From NCBI RefSeq assembly GCF_041146795.1, contig NC_135176.1, positions 20,991,286 to 21,055,285 of the forward strand: DNA of 64,000 bases, read 5' to 3'. Shown in pieces: positions 1-12,688 of this stretch. The notes beneath the pieces were generated by a model that had not been told where the DNA came from, made no database searches, and was given only the letters and a program-made list of their open reading frames with translations. This DNA comes from Maylandia zebra. Its lineage: Eukaryota; Chordata; Actinopteri; Cichliformes; Cichlidae. The translations under genes and the position numbers were made by a program. Positions within the stretch are counted from its first letter, which is position 1; every line of letters begins with the position of its first letter.

Positions 1-1355
1 GACCAAGAAAAACAAGGAATGGACATTAGACCAGTGGAAATCTGTGCTTTGGTCTGATGAGTCCACATTTGAGATCTTTTTGTTCCACCCCCGATTGTCA
101 AGGCTCGGCTGTGTGGCAGGCAGGAGGAGGACCCAAAATGCAAAACTCACACAAACGGGGATGAACTCAAAAGGCAGCTTTATTGCTGAAGAGGCAGAAC
201 ATAGGAAATACAAAACTAAACTGGGAAAAGTAAACTAACACTCGGAGAGAGAGACACAGGGAAATCCACGCAGCATGAGGGACGACGTCACGCTGAACAG
301 AGGGAGACGCAGACAGAAATACACAGAGGGTTAACGAGGAAAGTGGGAACACACGGGGAACACAGGTGACACTGATAATCATAACGAGACAGGGCGGGGT
401 GAACTGAACATGACATGTACGGGCGTGAGAGTCACAAAGTAAACAGGAAGTGCACAGAGGTTCAGACAGGAGGAGAGAGAGCACGGGGAAAACACAGACA
501 TAACGGGCTGGGGAAACATGAAACAACCACAAAGGGAGACGAGGGCTCATAAATACATAGAGGGCACACAGGGGGAAGAGAGAGCACGGGGAGAACTTAG
601 ACATAATGGGCAGGGGAAACATGGAATAAAACATAAGGAGAGACGAGGGCTCACAGATACACAGAGGGGCACACAGGGGGTAAAAGCCATGAAGGGAAAA
701 CACTTAGGGAACAACACAACAGGGCAACTCAGAAAACATGGCCTAAGCAAGGAACAAAATACAAACATACAAGAAAACTAAGAACACTGGGCCAACATGG
801 CCCAGGACCATGACACCGATGTCTTTGTGCGACTCAGAAAAGGTGAACGGATGGTCACTACGTGCATGGTTCCTACCGTGAAGCATGGAGGTGTGATGGT
901 TGGGGGTGCTTTGCTGGTGATACTGTTGGGAATTTGTTCAAAATTGAAGGCACACTGAATCAGCATGGCTACAAAAGCATCCTGCAACATTCCACAGTCA
1001 CCTGTGGCAAATTCAGATGGTTTGGGATGAGATGGACTGCAGAGTGAAGGCAAAAGGGTCAACAAGTGCTCAGCATGTCTAGGAACTCCTTAAAGACTGT
1101 TGGAAAACCATTTCAGGTGACTACCTCATGAAAGTCATGGAGAGAATCCCAAGAGTGTGCAGAGCAGCAATCAAAGGGTGGCTGTTTTGAAGAATCTAAA
1201 ATATTGAGCATGTTTTCACACTTTTTGTTTACTTCATAATTCTATGTGTTCATTCGTAGTTTTGATGCCTTCAGTGAGAATCTACAATGTAAATAGTCAT
1301 GAAAATAAGAAAAAAAACGATAAAATGACATGTGTCCAAACTTTTGACTGGTTGT
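1..1355 (+). mobile_element. Tc1/mariner DNA transposon relic, 5' end outside the window
   Basis: Broken Tc1-like transposase text runs on the plus strand. Bases 20-90 encode a stretch containing WSDEST, the usual setting of the second catalytic aspartate. After an insertion it resumes near 820 with FVRLRKGERM and VKHGGVMV, both typical of Tc1 transposases. The right terminus near 1330-1355 carries the familiar Tc1 end (GTGTCCAAACTTTTGACTGG). The reading frame is interrupted and no intact transposase remains. It lies in what is probably an intron of rad50. Confidence 0.85.
96..815 (-). mobile_element. Solo-LTR-like fossil inserted in the Tc1 relic
   Basis: A 720-bp insert begins TGTCA and ends TGACA, and is flanked by a perfect 5-bp direct repeat CCGAT (91-95 and 816-820). 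TG...CA ends plus a 5-bp target duplication are typical of a single long terminal repeat left by an LTR element. No internal coding region is present. An AATAAA-like signal on the minus strand near 180 suggests reverse orientation. The middle contains loosely repeated purine-rich blocks. It is younger than the Tc1 copy it interrupts. A non-LTR, non-autonomous element is an alternative. Confidence 0.5.
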
Positions 1356-2032
1356 ATAAGTTGGTATCTGACATAGCAAATGTAGAGCAGGTCATCCAGA
1401 TTAAATTAAAACATGTCACGATTTCATCTAAGGGCGTGCAAAGTCAATCTTACCAATCCTAGTTGATGTAATCACAAATTTATACATACTATTCTGATTT
1501 ATATTTTTACACAGCTCAAAAAATGTATACATGTGTAAATATTACCACTTTCCTGCCTACATGAAGAAATATTGGTAAGTTTTATGCACGTCTTCTGTCC
1601 TAAAAAGCTTTTGTAGTTTTACTGTAATGACACATCTTGTGCTTGTCTTCCTGATGAGGCTCTTTGAATTTAGGTCACCAGAACTACCGCAGAGTTTTTA
1701 GCTTCATAGCTGGAACGTCAGCAGCATTGACAGGGTGGGAAGTGATGTCAGTGTCTTCCAGTACTTTGAGTTGGTGGCCGAGTGCAGGCTGAAATCTGAT
1801 ACAGTTTAACTGGTATTGCATAGTGACGTTTTTATTAACTTTATCTTTTTTTTACTGTTTTGGAAAAATCTTTATCTAAGTATTCCTTATTAACCTAAAT
1901 TCATCAAAATTTTTGGAAGAAAAATGTTTTAAAAGAATTCTAACTAAATTAAATCAACAGGGCATTGCTTACACTTTTACATTGTGTTGCATTCCTGTTA
2001 ATTAATCTTTGCAGTCAAATAAGGTGTTTATT
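1356..2032. other. Probable rad50 intron, no feature recognised
   Basis: AT-rich sequence between the Tc1 relic and the Helentron-like element. I see no exon-like reading frame with splice sites and no transposon end. Confidence 0.4.
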
Positions 2033-3488
2033 GTGTGGATGCTTTAAGCATCCACACTATTGAGTTCCTGTTTCTCTTTATTCTTTATACTTTATTATTA
2101 TTTTTATTATTCCAGTTGCTTCCGTACACTTTTTGGCACTTAACTACTTCCACAATTTTCAGCCGATTTTCACCGTTCAAATTTTAAACTATTCTGCTAT
2201 TTTTGCTCTTTCTTGCTATGATTTTTGCTATTTTTAACTATTATACTTTTTAAAATATTCCACTTTTTTCCTTTAATTTGTCCCATTGAAATGAATGGGA
2301 AACTTCTGCAATTCTGCTAAAATTTGCTTGTTTTTGAAACTTAACTACTTCCTCATATTTTCACCTAGAACAACCATTCAAACTTTAAAATGTTCATAAA
2401 TTATTGGGCTATTCAGGTATGATTCAGCTTTTTGAAATCTTTTACTGTTTTACTTTTATGCCTCTTAAAGTTTTCAGTTGCAAAATTGTGATTTTTCACA
2501 AAATACATGCGTTGTTATGGTTGCTATGCTCTTGGCTTCCAGTGTGCCACTGAAGGTTTTGCAATTTTCACTTCATGTCCGAACAACTTCTTGCTACTTG
2601 CTCAATTTTCACTCAACTTCCACAAATTATACATCAAAACGTAGGTATTTTTGCTGGCTTTCAGAAAATGTCACTATCATTGTTGTGGGATTTATAGAAT
2701 TTTCGCAAATCTCCTCAGACCAACACAATGTCGGAAAACTCTCCATATAAAGTCAATGGAGAGTTTGTTCAAAATCACCGTTGGATTTCTGTAATGAGAG
2801 GCATATTCGAATCGTCATATCTCCTTAACGAAGCAAAGTTAAGACATGAGGCTTGTCCCCGAATATCTTCAGACACCCCTGACGCTCACAATTCAAGAAT
2901 TTCTTTCTCACCTATTACCGTTCTGAAATGAGTTGGACTTGTTTGAGGGTAGGAAATTCGTCCTTCGCTCAGATTTCTTCAGATTTCAAACCCTGGAAAT
3001 GAACCACTTTTTTCTCTCGTCATAACTTTTTGTTGGATTTCCACAGAGACCTGAAAATTTCCATGATTGTTCACCAAAGCCTGCTGTCTCTTACGGTGAA
3101 AGAATGATATCGATACTCCAAATAGATTTCAAGTCACAAAGCGTTGTTTGAGGGCAAGTCAAGGCAGTTTTTGCTTCGCTCTACTCAGTTATGGTGCATT
3201 ACAAGTCAAATATCTTTAATAATTCATATTTTAATGATAAATTGTTAACACTGGAAGATTCCCCCATCTCTTCTGAACAAAACGGTGTAAGAATGACCGC
3301 TCTAGCCCCTACGGTTAGGAAATTATGGTCATTTGTTTGAGGGGAGTCGTCACTATGAGAAATAGGCTGCAATAATCCTGTGCCTCTCTAAGCTGCGTGT
3401 GTAAAAAGATGCACCTGTTTTGGCGGGAAAACGTAAACAGCCACTCTGATTGGTGGATTTAAATTCGGCAGCTCTCTCCCTCTGTGTC

Positions 3489-3525
<37 letters not shown>

Positions 3526-5450
3526 AGTGGGAGAGAGAGGACCCTGCCCTTATTTGGCAGCATGTCATTGTAGGATTTAAATTGAATATAGTTAGACTGG
3601 TTGACTGGATTAGAGCCTGTGTTTGTGTGTCCCTCTGTGCATTTGTTTCAATATGCCTCCATATTTGTAATTTTGTAAGTTATTACTATTCTGCTAAATC
3701 ATAGTATTTCTGCTATTTTATAAGATTTGTGCAAAATATAGTATTTCTGATTAATTATAGTTTTTCTACTAAATCACAGTACAGTATTTCTGCTTTTTAT
3801 AGGATTTGTGCTAAAACATAGTATTTCTACTAAATGTAGTATTTATGCTTAATCATAGTATTTCTATATATTTCTGCCAGGTCCCCAGGCAGCCAATCCT
3901 CTGTGAGGACTTAGACATTCAAATTTTCAAATCAGGTCCTGCACGGTTTCCCAGCCAATCATATATGTGTCCTGAGGCATTCAAATTTGCATATTGGGGA
4001 CTTCATGGCTTCTAAGCCAGCCAATCATATCTGAGGGCTGAGGAATTCAAATCCACAAATCAGGGCCTGCACGGCTTCCCAGGCAGCCAATCATATATGT
4101 GGCCTCAGGCATTCAAATTTGCATATTGGGGGAATTCGTGGCTTCTAAGTCAACAAGTCATCCATGTCGTATATCTCTAAAAATTCACATTTTAATGATA
4201 AATTGTTAACACTGGAAGATTCCCCCATCTCTTCTGAACAAAACGGTGTAAGAATGACCGCTCTAGCCCCTACGGTTAGGAAATTATGGTCATTTGTTTG
4301 AGGGGAGTCCTCACTATGAGAAATAGGCTGCAATAATCCTGTGCCTCTCTCTGCTGCGTGTGTAAAAAGATGCACCTGTTTTGGCGGGAAAAAGTACACA
4401 GGCTCTCTGATTGGTGGATTCAAATTCAGCAGCTCCCAGGCTGACCTAGAAACTTACTTCTCTCTCCCTGTGCATTTTTATGCTGATTTTTTCATTTAAC
4501 AAGTATATTTGAGGGACCCTCAGCATGTTCAGCATTTTTTCAGCTGTCCATTTTGCTTTTCCAATTTTTCTGTTTAACTTATTACTATTGTGCTAAATCA
4601 TACTGTTTCTGCTATTTCATAAGATTTGTGCTTAATATAGTATTTCTGCTTTTAATAGGATTTGTGCTTAATATAGTATTTCTGCTTTTTATAGAATTTG
4701 TGCTTCATATAGTATTTCTGCTTTTTATATGATTTGTGCTTAATATGGTATTTCTGCTAAATTATAGTATTTCTGCTTTTTATAGGATTTGTGCTAAAAC
4801 ATAGTATTTCTACTAAATGTAGTATTTATGCTTAATCATAGTATTTCTATATATTTCTGCCTGGTCCCCAGGCAGCCAATCCTCTGTGAGGACTTAGACA
4901 TTCAAATTTTCAAATCAGGTCCTGCACGGTTTCGCAGCCAATCATATATGTGTCCTGAGGCATTCAAATTTGCATATTGGGGACTTCATGGCTTCTAAGC
5001 CAGCCAATCATATCTGAGGGCTGAGGAATTCAAATCCACAAATCAGGGCCTGCACAGCTTCCCAGCCAGCCAATCATGTATGTGGGCTCCAGGTATTCAA
5101 ATTTGCATATTGGGGAATTCGTGGCTTCTAAGTCAACAAGTCATCCGTGTCATATATCTCTAAAAATTCATATTTTAATGATAAATTGTCAACACTTGAA
5201 GATTCCCCCATCTCTTCTGAACAAAACGGTGTAAGAATGACCGTTCTAGCTCCTACGGTTAGGAAATTATGGTCATTTGTTTGAGGGGAGTCGTCATTAT
5301 GAGAAATAGACTGCAATGATCCTGTGTCTCTCTGTGCTGCGTGTGTAAAAAGGATGCACCTGTTTTGGAGGGAAAGAGTGCACAGGCTCTCTGATTGGTG
5401 GATTCAAATTCAGCAGCTCCCAGGCTGACCTAGAAACTCACTTTTCTCTC

Positions 5451-5497
<47 letters not shown>

Positions 5498-6451
5498 CAG
5501 AGAGAGAGAGAGAGAAAGGCTTTTAATGGGATGATCTCATTCTAAGATTCAAATTCAATATATTTAGACTGGTTGACTGAATTGGATCTTGTGTGTGTGT
5601 CTCTCTGTGCATGTGTGTTTTCTTATGTGTACATATTTGTGATTGTGTGGCTGTTATAGATTTTTTTGCTGATTTTTTTCATTTAACAAGTATAGTTGAG
5701 GGACCTTCAGCATGTTCATCATTTTTTCAGCTGTCCATTTTTGCTTTTCCAATTTTTCTGTTTAAGTTATTACTATTGTGCTAAATCATACTATTTCTGC
5801 TATTTTATAAGATTTGTGCCAAATACCGTATTTCTGCCAAATATAGTATTTCTGATTAATTATAGTTTTTTCTACCAAATCATAGTACAGTATTTCTGCT
5901 TTTTATAGGGTTTGTGCTTAATATAGTATTTCTGCTAAATTATAGTATTTCTGCTTTTTATAGTATTTGTGCTAAATTATAGTATTTCTGCCAAATTATA
6001 ATATTTGTGCTAAAACATAGTCTTAATTTAAAATTACAATATTCATAGTTCATCACAGTGTCTCTGGTAAATCACAATATTTCTGCTCTGTTGTACTATT
6101 TTTCTAAATCATAGTGTTTCTGTAATGTTTAAGTATTTTTGGCTAAATATATTCTTTCTGTTATCTTATACTACTTCTCCTAAATTCTTGTATTTTTGAG
6201 AAGTTATCATGTTTCTGGTAAGTTACAATATTTCTGCTAAATTCTGCTATGCTATTGTATTTCTGCCAAGTATTATGTTTCTTCTAAGATATTGCAGTTC
6301 TGCTAAGTTATTCCATTTTAGCAAACTTCTTTTGCTTCTGCAAAGTTTTTACAATTTCTGCAACTTTTCAGCTTTTTCAGCTACTTTTTGCATACAGCTT
6401 CAGCTTTAAGCATCCACACTGCATTTTCGCAGGAAATGCAAATTTTTCTAG
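2033..6451 (+). mobile_element. Non-autonomous Helentron/Helitron-like element with internal tandem repeats
   Basis: The left end is a near-perfect 25-nt palindrome (2033-2057, starting GTGTGGATGCTT). Its right half (AAGCATCCACACT) recurs at 6408-6420, just inside the right end. Next comes a small hairpin (stem GCATTT/AAATGC, 6421-6439), a T-rich spacer, and CTAG at 6448-6451. An inverted repeat placed asymmetrically, a subterminal hairpin and a CTAG terminus are the known layout of Helentrons and their non-autonomous relatives, which also often carry central tandem repeats. The insertion lies between T residues, as expected for that group. No Rep/helicase coding remains. The family call is inference. 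Confidence 0.5.
3209..6000 (+). repeat. Three roughly 1-kb direct repeats inside the Helentron-like element
   Basis: The block beginning near 3209 recurs near 4169 and 5150. Each copy has TTTTAATGATAAATTG, then a tract with AACGGTGTAAGAATGACC, then blocks of CCAATCATAT/GCATATTGGGG type and many short units of the kind TAGTATTTCTGCTTTTTATA. Anchors are about 960-980 bp apart. The first and third copies carry (TG)n runs (3489-3523 and 5452-5496). The third copy grades into degenerate short repeats. Confidence 0.8.
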
Positions 6452-9400
6452 TTTTGTTTGCCTTTCCTAGAAGCAAGCTTTAAAGTTTGCTTTATGATGG
6501 ATGTGAATAAAACTTGTAGTAAAGCTACAACTGAGAGATCCTTCTCTTTTTCATCTGCCTTGTTTTGCATACATGACAGCTATTGGGACTTTGGAAAAAT
6601 AATCACATTATTTTTTGTCCATGGGGTTGATCATTTCTGTGAGGTCTGAAAGTACTTCTTTTGCTTAGTGGACAGCATGCCAAATGGAATGCACTTGTGT
6701 TGGTGATTTCAGTGCGTCTTTGTGGGCTCAATAGATGTGCAGATATGCAGGTCTGTTATCCGTAGTATATCACTTCAGTCAAGTGCATTCAGGAAGCATC
6801 ATGTCTCGCAGGCCAGCAAACAGCTGTGATTGGCACGCCATCAAGCGGTGATTTGAAGAGCGCTTGAGTGCTTTTGCTTTGCGCTTTGTTGGCATAGCAC
6901 ACATTTGAAATATTATTTGATCATGTTCATTTAACTCATTCACTGCCAGCCATTGGCAGTGAATGAGTTAAACCCATTGACTCATTCACTGCAATTGACG
7001 GCTATAGACGTCAATGGCAGTGAATGAGTTAATTGTGGGAAGCAAAATGTCTAATTGTACAGCCTATTAATAACAAGCAGGGCTCGCTTTACCCCAGAGG
7101 ATGGTGCTTCCAAGAATTTCAACTAGATCACAGGGCAGTTTTCCACTTGATGTGTTACATCACATCAGCTTGTCCAGATAACCTCTGTTTTTTGACGTTG
7201 ACTGAACGTATTGCCTCCTGTGGTGGTCTTGTTGACGCCTCAGTGAAGGGAAAAAAAAAAAGATTACTTCACTGTCTTGCACGAAGTAGGTGGCCTTTAG
7301 TCATTCTATAAATAAAATAATTTGAAAATGAGTCATGTCTTTCATGTGAAGTACCAGGCTCTTGAGTAACTAAACAGATTCTATGGATTCCAAAAAGCAG
7401 ATTAGTTTTAAATTAATATATTAAAAAAGCTAGTTTTGCTGCTCAACTTCTTCGTCTATTTTTATAGTTGCCTTTATAATGCTGTTAATTTATCTTGGGA
7501 AAACTTTTTTCAAGACTCTATGTGACTGCATTCATAAACTACAGCTATGAATCATTTGCACATTTTATTTTAAACTTTAATAATGTTTCATCAGTTTCAA
7601 TGAAAGGTCATTGGTTTTTAGTTCTGACACTTTGCTACTGCATGCTTTTTATCTTTAGAAAAATATATATATTGACCTGCCTAATAATGCTAAATTACAC
7701 CTATAATTACAATTTGCAGACTAATTAGCAGCCCGATTTACATAATGCAACACTTGCAAAAGTTAAGTTTTCGGAATTATCTGGCTCTTGACCTATATGT
7801 TCTGCTTGCCACATACTCATCCCCCACTACATTTCATGGCGAAAAAACTTTTTCTAACTTAGAGTTAGGTATGAAACAGTACACTTTGTTGTGTGCAAAG
7901 AGTTCAACTATTCGGTGCAGTCAGCAGTTTGAAAGCATGTTTGCGTGTGCAGAGTGCAGATGCGAGCACTTGTTTTGAGTTCAGGTCGCTAAAGCCTTTT
8001 ATAAATAGAAGCCAATACAGGCTTTTGACTTTTAATTGTAGGCCCATAGATTATTACAGATATAGGTAGTTTACGTTAGGGTGCTAAGATGATATATTAT
8101 CTTTCTGTGTTATCTTCAGTTATGTGTTATTCTATGTTATCTTCATTTACATGGCTAACCTTAAGTAAGCTCCCATAACAAATTGTATCTGATACCCCAG
8201 ACCTGGCATATTGTGAACTTTCACAATACACTTACTTTCTCACCATTCCAGTTCACTGTATCCTAATGGATTGTAAGATTGATGAAAAAAATAAACAGAA
8301 TTTAAATCCACAGTTAATCGTTTGAATAACTTTTCAGGAACAAATGCTAAATAATTGCAGAGCCTGTTTTTTCCGAGTGTTTTGAAAAGCATCTCGACTT
8401 AATGCCGAGTTATGCTTCCATGTTTTCTCATACGTCATTGTGTAAAGACTTTCCAGCAAAGATGACTATAAAACTCAAAAACAACCCCCCACAGAAACTG
8501 TTACAGTATAAAAACGATTAGATCAACCCCCCACAGCAAGAGTTAAAGCTGTACCGGAATAAATGTGGCAGGTCACAACAGAGTTGTTAACTGTGTAGCT
8601 TTGTACCTGATGTGCGTCTACCACTACCAGGGCAGGGTTTTTTTCTGGATTAATAGAACTGATTTTGATTTACTTCCAAAGAGCACTCACCACTATTTAT
8701 GCTTTTTGAAATGACCGCCTAAAATCCTAAAACATAATGTTAGGTTTACTATCTCAAGCCGGGTAATGCAGCAGGACAGTGAATGTAAACATCAAAGGAA
8801 AGACAGCAGAATCCATCTTTCAGAGTGGCCCAGCCAGAGTCTAGTAGGAATACTGTTGAGATACAAGAGTTGACTTATTTTTCTCAGAGTGCACAAAATA
8901 TTTAACATGTGTATTATTTTTGTGTTAAGCACAGTTAAATACCTGTGACTTGAGTAATGGCGAAGTAAGATCTTATCAAGAATTAATGCAAAAAACAAAG
9001 ATTGTACATGTCTGTTTTAGTGCTGCATACTAAGCAGTTAATGGATAGTAGATGAATCACTAGTATTATCTGCTAATCCATTTACTCTGAAGGTTCAAAA
9101 GAAGTCTTATCTAATGATGACGTTTTTTTCCAACAGGTTTTAAATGACCTAAAAAAAGACTTAGACTTACTTACTTAAACTTACTTATTAGATTAACCTA
9201 AATTTGCTATTGTGGTGAAAAATATCCTGCTCGACATGCAAGCCTTCCAAGCACAGAAAAAAAACATCTCATAGAGCAGAGAGTTCACTTCCTATTTTGT
9301 ATCACCGCATAACTATCAATGCCATCATTTTTATGTGGCTTCAGCATTTGCAGTGCTGATTTTCATGATTGAAATGTGCAAATAATTGAAAATTTATCAG

Positions 9401-11133
9401 CAAGGTAGCAAAGCATGACATTGTACACAGTGAGTTGTACAGATATGTCTGGGTTTTCTATTTAAATGCAACTGTGTTATAGCAAATCAAAAGCACCTGA
9501 AGGTTACGTTTATTTGTCAATGTATCAGGCTTTTTTTTTTAAATTATCCTTTCTTTCTATTAAAAATATATTCATGTTTGCAAACTGTTTATTCTTGGAG
9601 ATCAGGATACTCTGAGAGACACTTAATAAGGATAAAAGGCCTTGGTAAGGATGTGTGAGCTCACCATCACTGATACCATCTGAGTACGGTATCTGAAGAG
9701 AGCAGAAGCATCATTTACCCATAAGTGTGGGTTAGAAAAGGCATGACAGCCTGCAGTGTTATCAAGATTGCAAGCAAGGCATAGAGCCTTCCATCAGACA
9801 TTACATCCAGGTCACAGTTTCTATTTGAATACAGAGAAAATGGTTTCTATGGTAAGATGTTTTGATTTGGACGCAAAAAAATGAATCAGTGTGCAAAAAT
9901 TGTCTGTGCAGAACTGAGCAAAAGCTAGAAGTCACTGATAATGTGACTTTCAATAAAATGAAGGTAGTTGAAAGTCAAAGTTAAAGAGTTTGTGTTTGCT
10001 AATTATTGAAGAGTCAGCATAGCTTTCATTGTATTCTGGTCAAAATAACAGTCTATATGTGTTGGCTCAGCGGTTCTTAAACATTTTCTTTCATGCCCTT
10101 CTTCAGAAGTCCATGAAAGTTCAAGCCTCACACTCTAACTTTTAGCAATCATTAAAAGCGAAAAGTTATCCAAGTATAATTTAAATTTGTAAATGTCGGT
10201 ACAGGAGCGTGAGTCATTGTATAAGAAGGAAATCTGATTCCTTCAGACCCATCTCGCTTCATACTTTTCAACTTAGATCGTCAGTTTTGAATACATTGCA
10301 AGCAGTATTTAAACACATCTGGGAAAGCGAGGGCATCTCTAAGAGATACCAGGTTTACTGGGTCACAGATGTAGAGCGGGCTCTGTAGATTTGTGAATGT
10401 AAACGTTCGTCAACAAAGGAAATGACTTGCAGCTACCGTAAAATGAGAGTCAGCAACTTCCAGTGAAAGGGGGTGAAGTAACCACTAATGATCTTTAACC
10501 CTTTTTGAAGTGATTACCAATGAGAGTGCAGAATGTCATTTTACATTACCAAAGCAAAGTCTCAGGAGATCTGAGTGACAACAATTACCTCTTCTGCTGC
10601 GTCTGTATGATACACAACAGTAATTTAGTGCGTGTGCAGAACTCATGTTACTCAGCCTGATTGAGACGGACATTAAACAGACGAGTCTATGCACGTCAGA
10701 TTTTGGGAAGTACCCCTCACGTATCTCAAATTAAAATGAGGTCGTTCTTCAGCTTCAGAGTTCTAATTCATGGTCCTACTTCAAAATTGCAAAACTAATT
10801 GAATGTGTTGAGGATATTGTGGGCTCACAGTCACTATCACTGCATTATCATAGTGTGCAGGGAGTTGATTGGTCCACTTCTGGACTTGGAGAAAATGTCT
10901 CTCCTCTTTTTCTCCTGCAATCCAAGACAGATATTTTGGCACTTTTTATACATAGAAATTCATAGAATAATGGCTACAGTCTTCTATGAACTTACTGTGT
11001 GTATATTGTTGTAAATATGCATAGCAAGGGTTTTTAGCAGTATGACTTGAGTTGAATGCCCCCCTGGTCAAAGTTGGTTGTCTGTCCAGTTTATGCTCTG
11101 CTGCCAACCCTGAAAACATGCCTGTGTTGAAGC
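6452..11133. other. Probable rad50 intron sequence
   Basis: About 4.7 kb of AT-rich DNA without a convincing exon on either strand. It contains the small palindromic MITE at 6931-7032. I looked for the rad50 coding segment that should precede the exon at 13826 (coiled-coil end, expected to finish in a Gln codon split after CA) and did not find it here. Confidence 0.4.
6931..7032. mobile_element. Short TTAA-flanked palindromic MITE-like repeat
   Basis: TTAA ends at 6931-6934 and 7029-7032 enclose repeated, mutually inverted copies of CTCATTCACTGCCA. A first hairpin (6935-6971) is followed by a second around GACGGCTATAGACGTC. TTAA flanks fit a piggyBac-type target, but no family is assigned with confidence. 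Confidence 0.5.
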
Positions 11134-11302
11134 AATGTAATGGTAAATGGCCTGTATTTGTATAGCGCTTTACTTACTCCCTAAGGACCCCAAAGCGCTT
11201 TACACGTTCAGTCATCCGCCCATTCACACACACATTCAGAGACTGGTGATGGCAAGCGACATTCTAGCCACAGCCGCCCTGGGGCGCACTGACAGTGGCG
11301 TA
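11134..11302. repeat. Common teleost dispersed repeat (TATAGCGCTTTAC family)
   Basis: The text TGGCCTGTATTTGTATAGCG, a second GCGCTTTACAC, CATTCACACACACATTC and CCGCCCTGGGGCGCACTGAC is a combination I recognise as a widespread interspersed repeat in fish genomes. Its class is not clear from this copy. Confidence 0.6.
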
Positions 11303-11414
11303 ATGTAAAGCCTTTTCTTCATGTTTCTCCTATATGTGCAATAGGTTCTACAAAGAATACTTAATAACATTTTGTTGTAAAAGTCTTGATGCATGCTCAA
11401 TCATCCAGGTAAGT

Positions 11415-11690
11415 AAATCCCAAAAGGTTGATTCTGTTCGTCTTAGACGTAGCGTTTTCAGTGGGAGAACTGATACTGATGATGTCACTTGGATGAATGA
11501 CGAAACATTTCTCCCACTGAAATGTTTCGTCTCTCAAGCGCCGGTGTCCTGCAGGTTTTAGATGTGTTCTCGAACCAACACAGCTGATTCAAATGGCTAA
11601 ATTACCTCCTCGACATGTCTTATTGCCAGGCCTCTTATGTTCTCCAGAGGCCTGGCAATCTAGGTGAACAGAATCAACCTTTTGGGATTT
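11415..11690. mobile_element. MITE with perfect 24-bp inverted ends, composite interior
   Basis: Bases 11415-11438 (AAATCCCAAAAGGTTGATTC...) are the exact reverse complement of 11667-11690. Inside are a hairpin of CAGTGGGAGAA/TTCTCCCACTG (about 11460-11520) and a piece of the same hAT MITE seen whole at 22853-23078 (GGTGTCCTGCAGGTTTTAGA). It may be a composite insertion or an inverted duplication around a hAT fragment. Confidence 0.55.
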
Positions 11691-12688
11691 TTTTCTGAAC
11701 TGGAAGATCATCACAATACAACAGTTTTAGTATTTCTATAGCAAAGTTCATCAAGAAAATGCAGAATTCTGCACTAAACATCCTGAACTTTTGAAACCTA
11801 GTGTGATTAAGTCAGCCTACTAAAGTCAATGGATGATAGACAGTGCCCTGCCTTACTTCTGTTATATTCTAGGATATTAGTAGACATCTTGAGACTAAAT
11901 GTTACCTAATGCTAATGCAGTATTTTCATATAAAGAAATGCTGTATTATTATATTACAAGATAATAAAACTCAAAATGGGATTACTTTTTAAAGGGACAA
12001 ATATTACACCACCTTCACATAATGGAAGTCATTAGTCACACCTTCCTTTTGTTGCATGAGAAGTTCTGTAAAGAAGATGTAATAGGTTGGACAGGCGGAT
12101 ACTTGCCCTACTATCTCTATTTTTACTTTATGGTTTATTCACTATATATGGTCTACAGAAGACATACCGTTAGTTGTACTGTTATCGCTAGGTTTTTTTT
12201 TTTTGCAAACCACATTTCATGTTTCTAATCAGTTTGTTAGATTATAGACCAAAAGTTTCTTGGTATTCCGGAAAGTGAAAAAAAATCCAGCTGAGCGTGT
12301 ATCTTATGTATGATTTCATATCCTGTCAATATTATAGATACATTTATTGAAAGATTAAAAAAACGTTGCTGTTGTTTTTCATTTTTTGTAATCAGTTGAT
12401 CAGATGCTTATTTTTTGAATGTTTCAATTTTGTGCAAACGTTGGGTTTTTTTTTCGCATTTATCCACTGTCGAATAAATGATAAATATCTGGAGATGTGC
12501 AGACACGGGGATTGCTTAATAACTACCTCACACATAATGGTAGGATGTGACCTGTTATAACCTTTTTACCTGATTGCGAATAGGGAAATAGCACTTCAAT
12601 AAACTTAGATGTCCCATGCAGCAATGTCTAGTAGAAGTGGCTTTTTGGTAGATAAATACATCTATCTTTAATTAGGTTTATCCTTTAT
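11691..12688. other. Probable rad50 intron, no feature recognised
   Basis: AT-rich sequence with no exon, RNA gene or clear transposon end. Confidence 0.35.

Noticed and set aside
167-781. Open frames on both strands in the first 0.8 kb
   Set aside because: They lie inside a repeat-rich solo-LTR-like insert with TG...CA ends and have no protein family resemblance.
4560-6000. Regularly spaced short repeats that could suggest a CRISPR-like array
   Set aside because: They are degenerate AT-rich minisatellite units without unique spacers, inside a eukaryotic transposable element.
9137-9180. CAACAG acceptor-like site followed by a frame reading NDLKKDLDLL, resembling the KDLDLYYK part of RAD50
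   Set aside because: The frame meets a stop within 14 codons, lacks the rest of the conserved segment and has no donor, so the likeness is chance.
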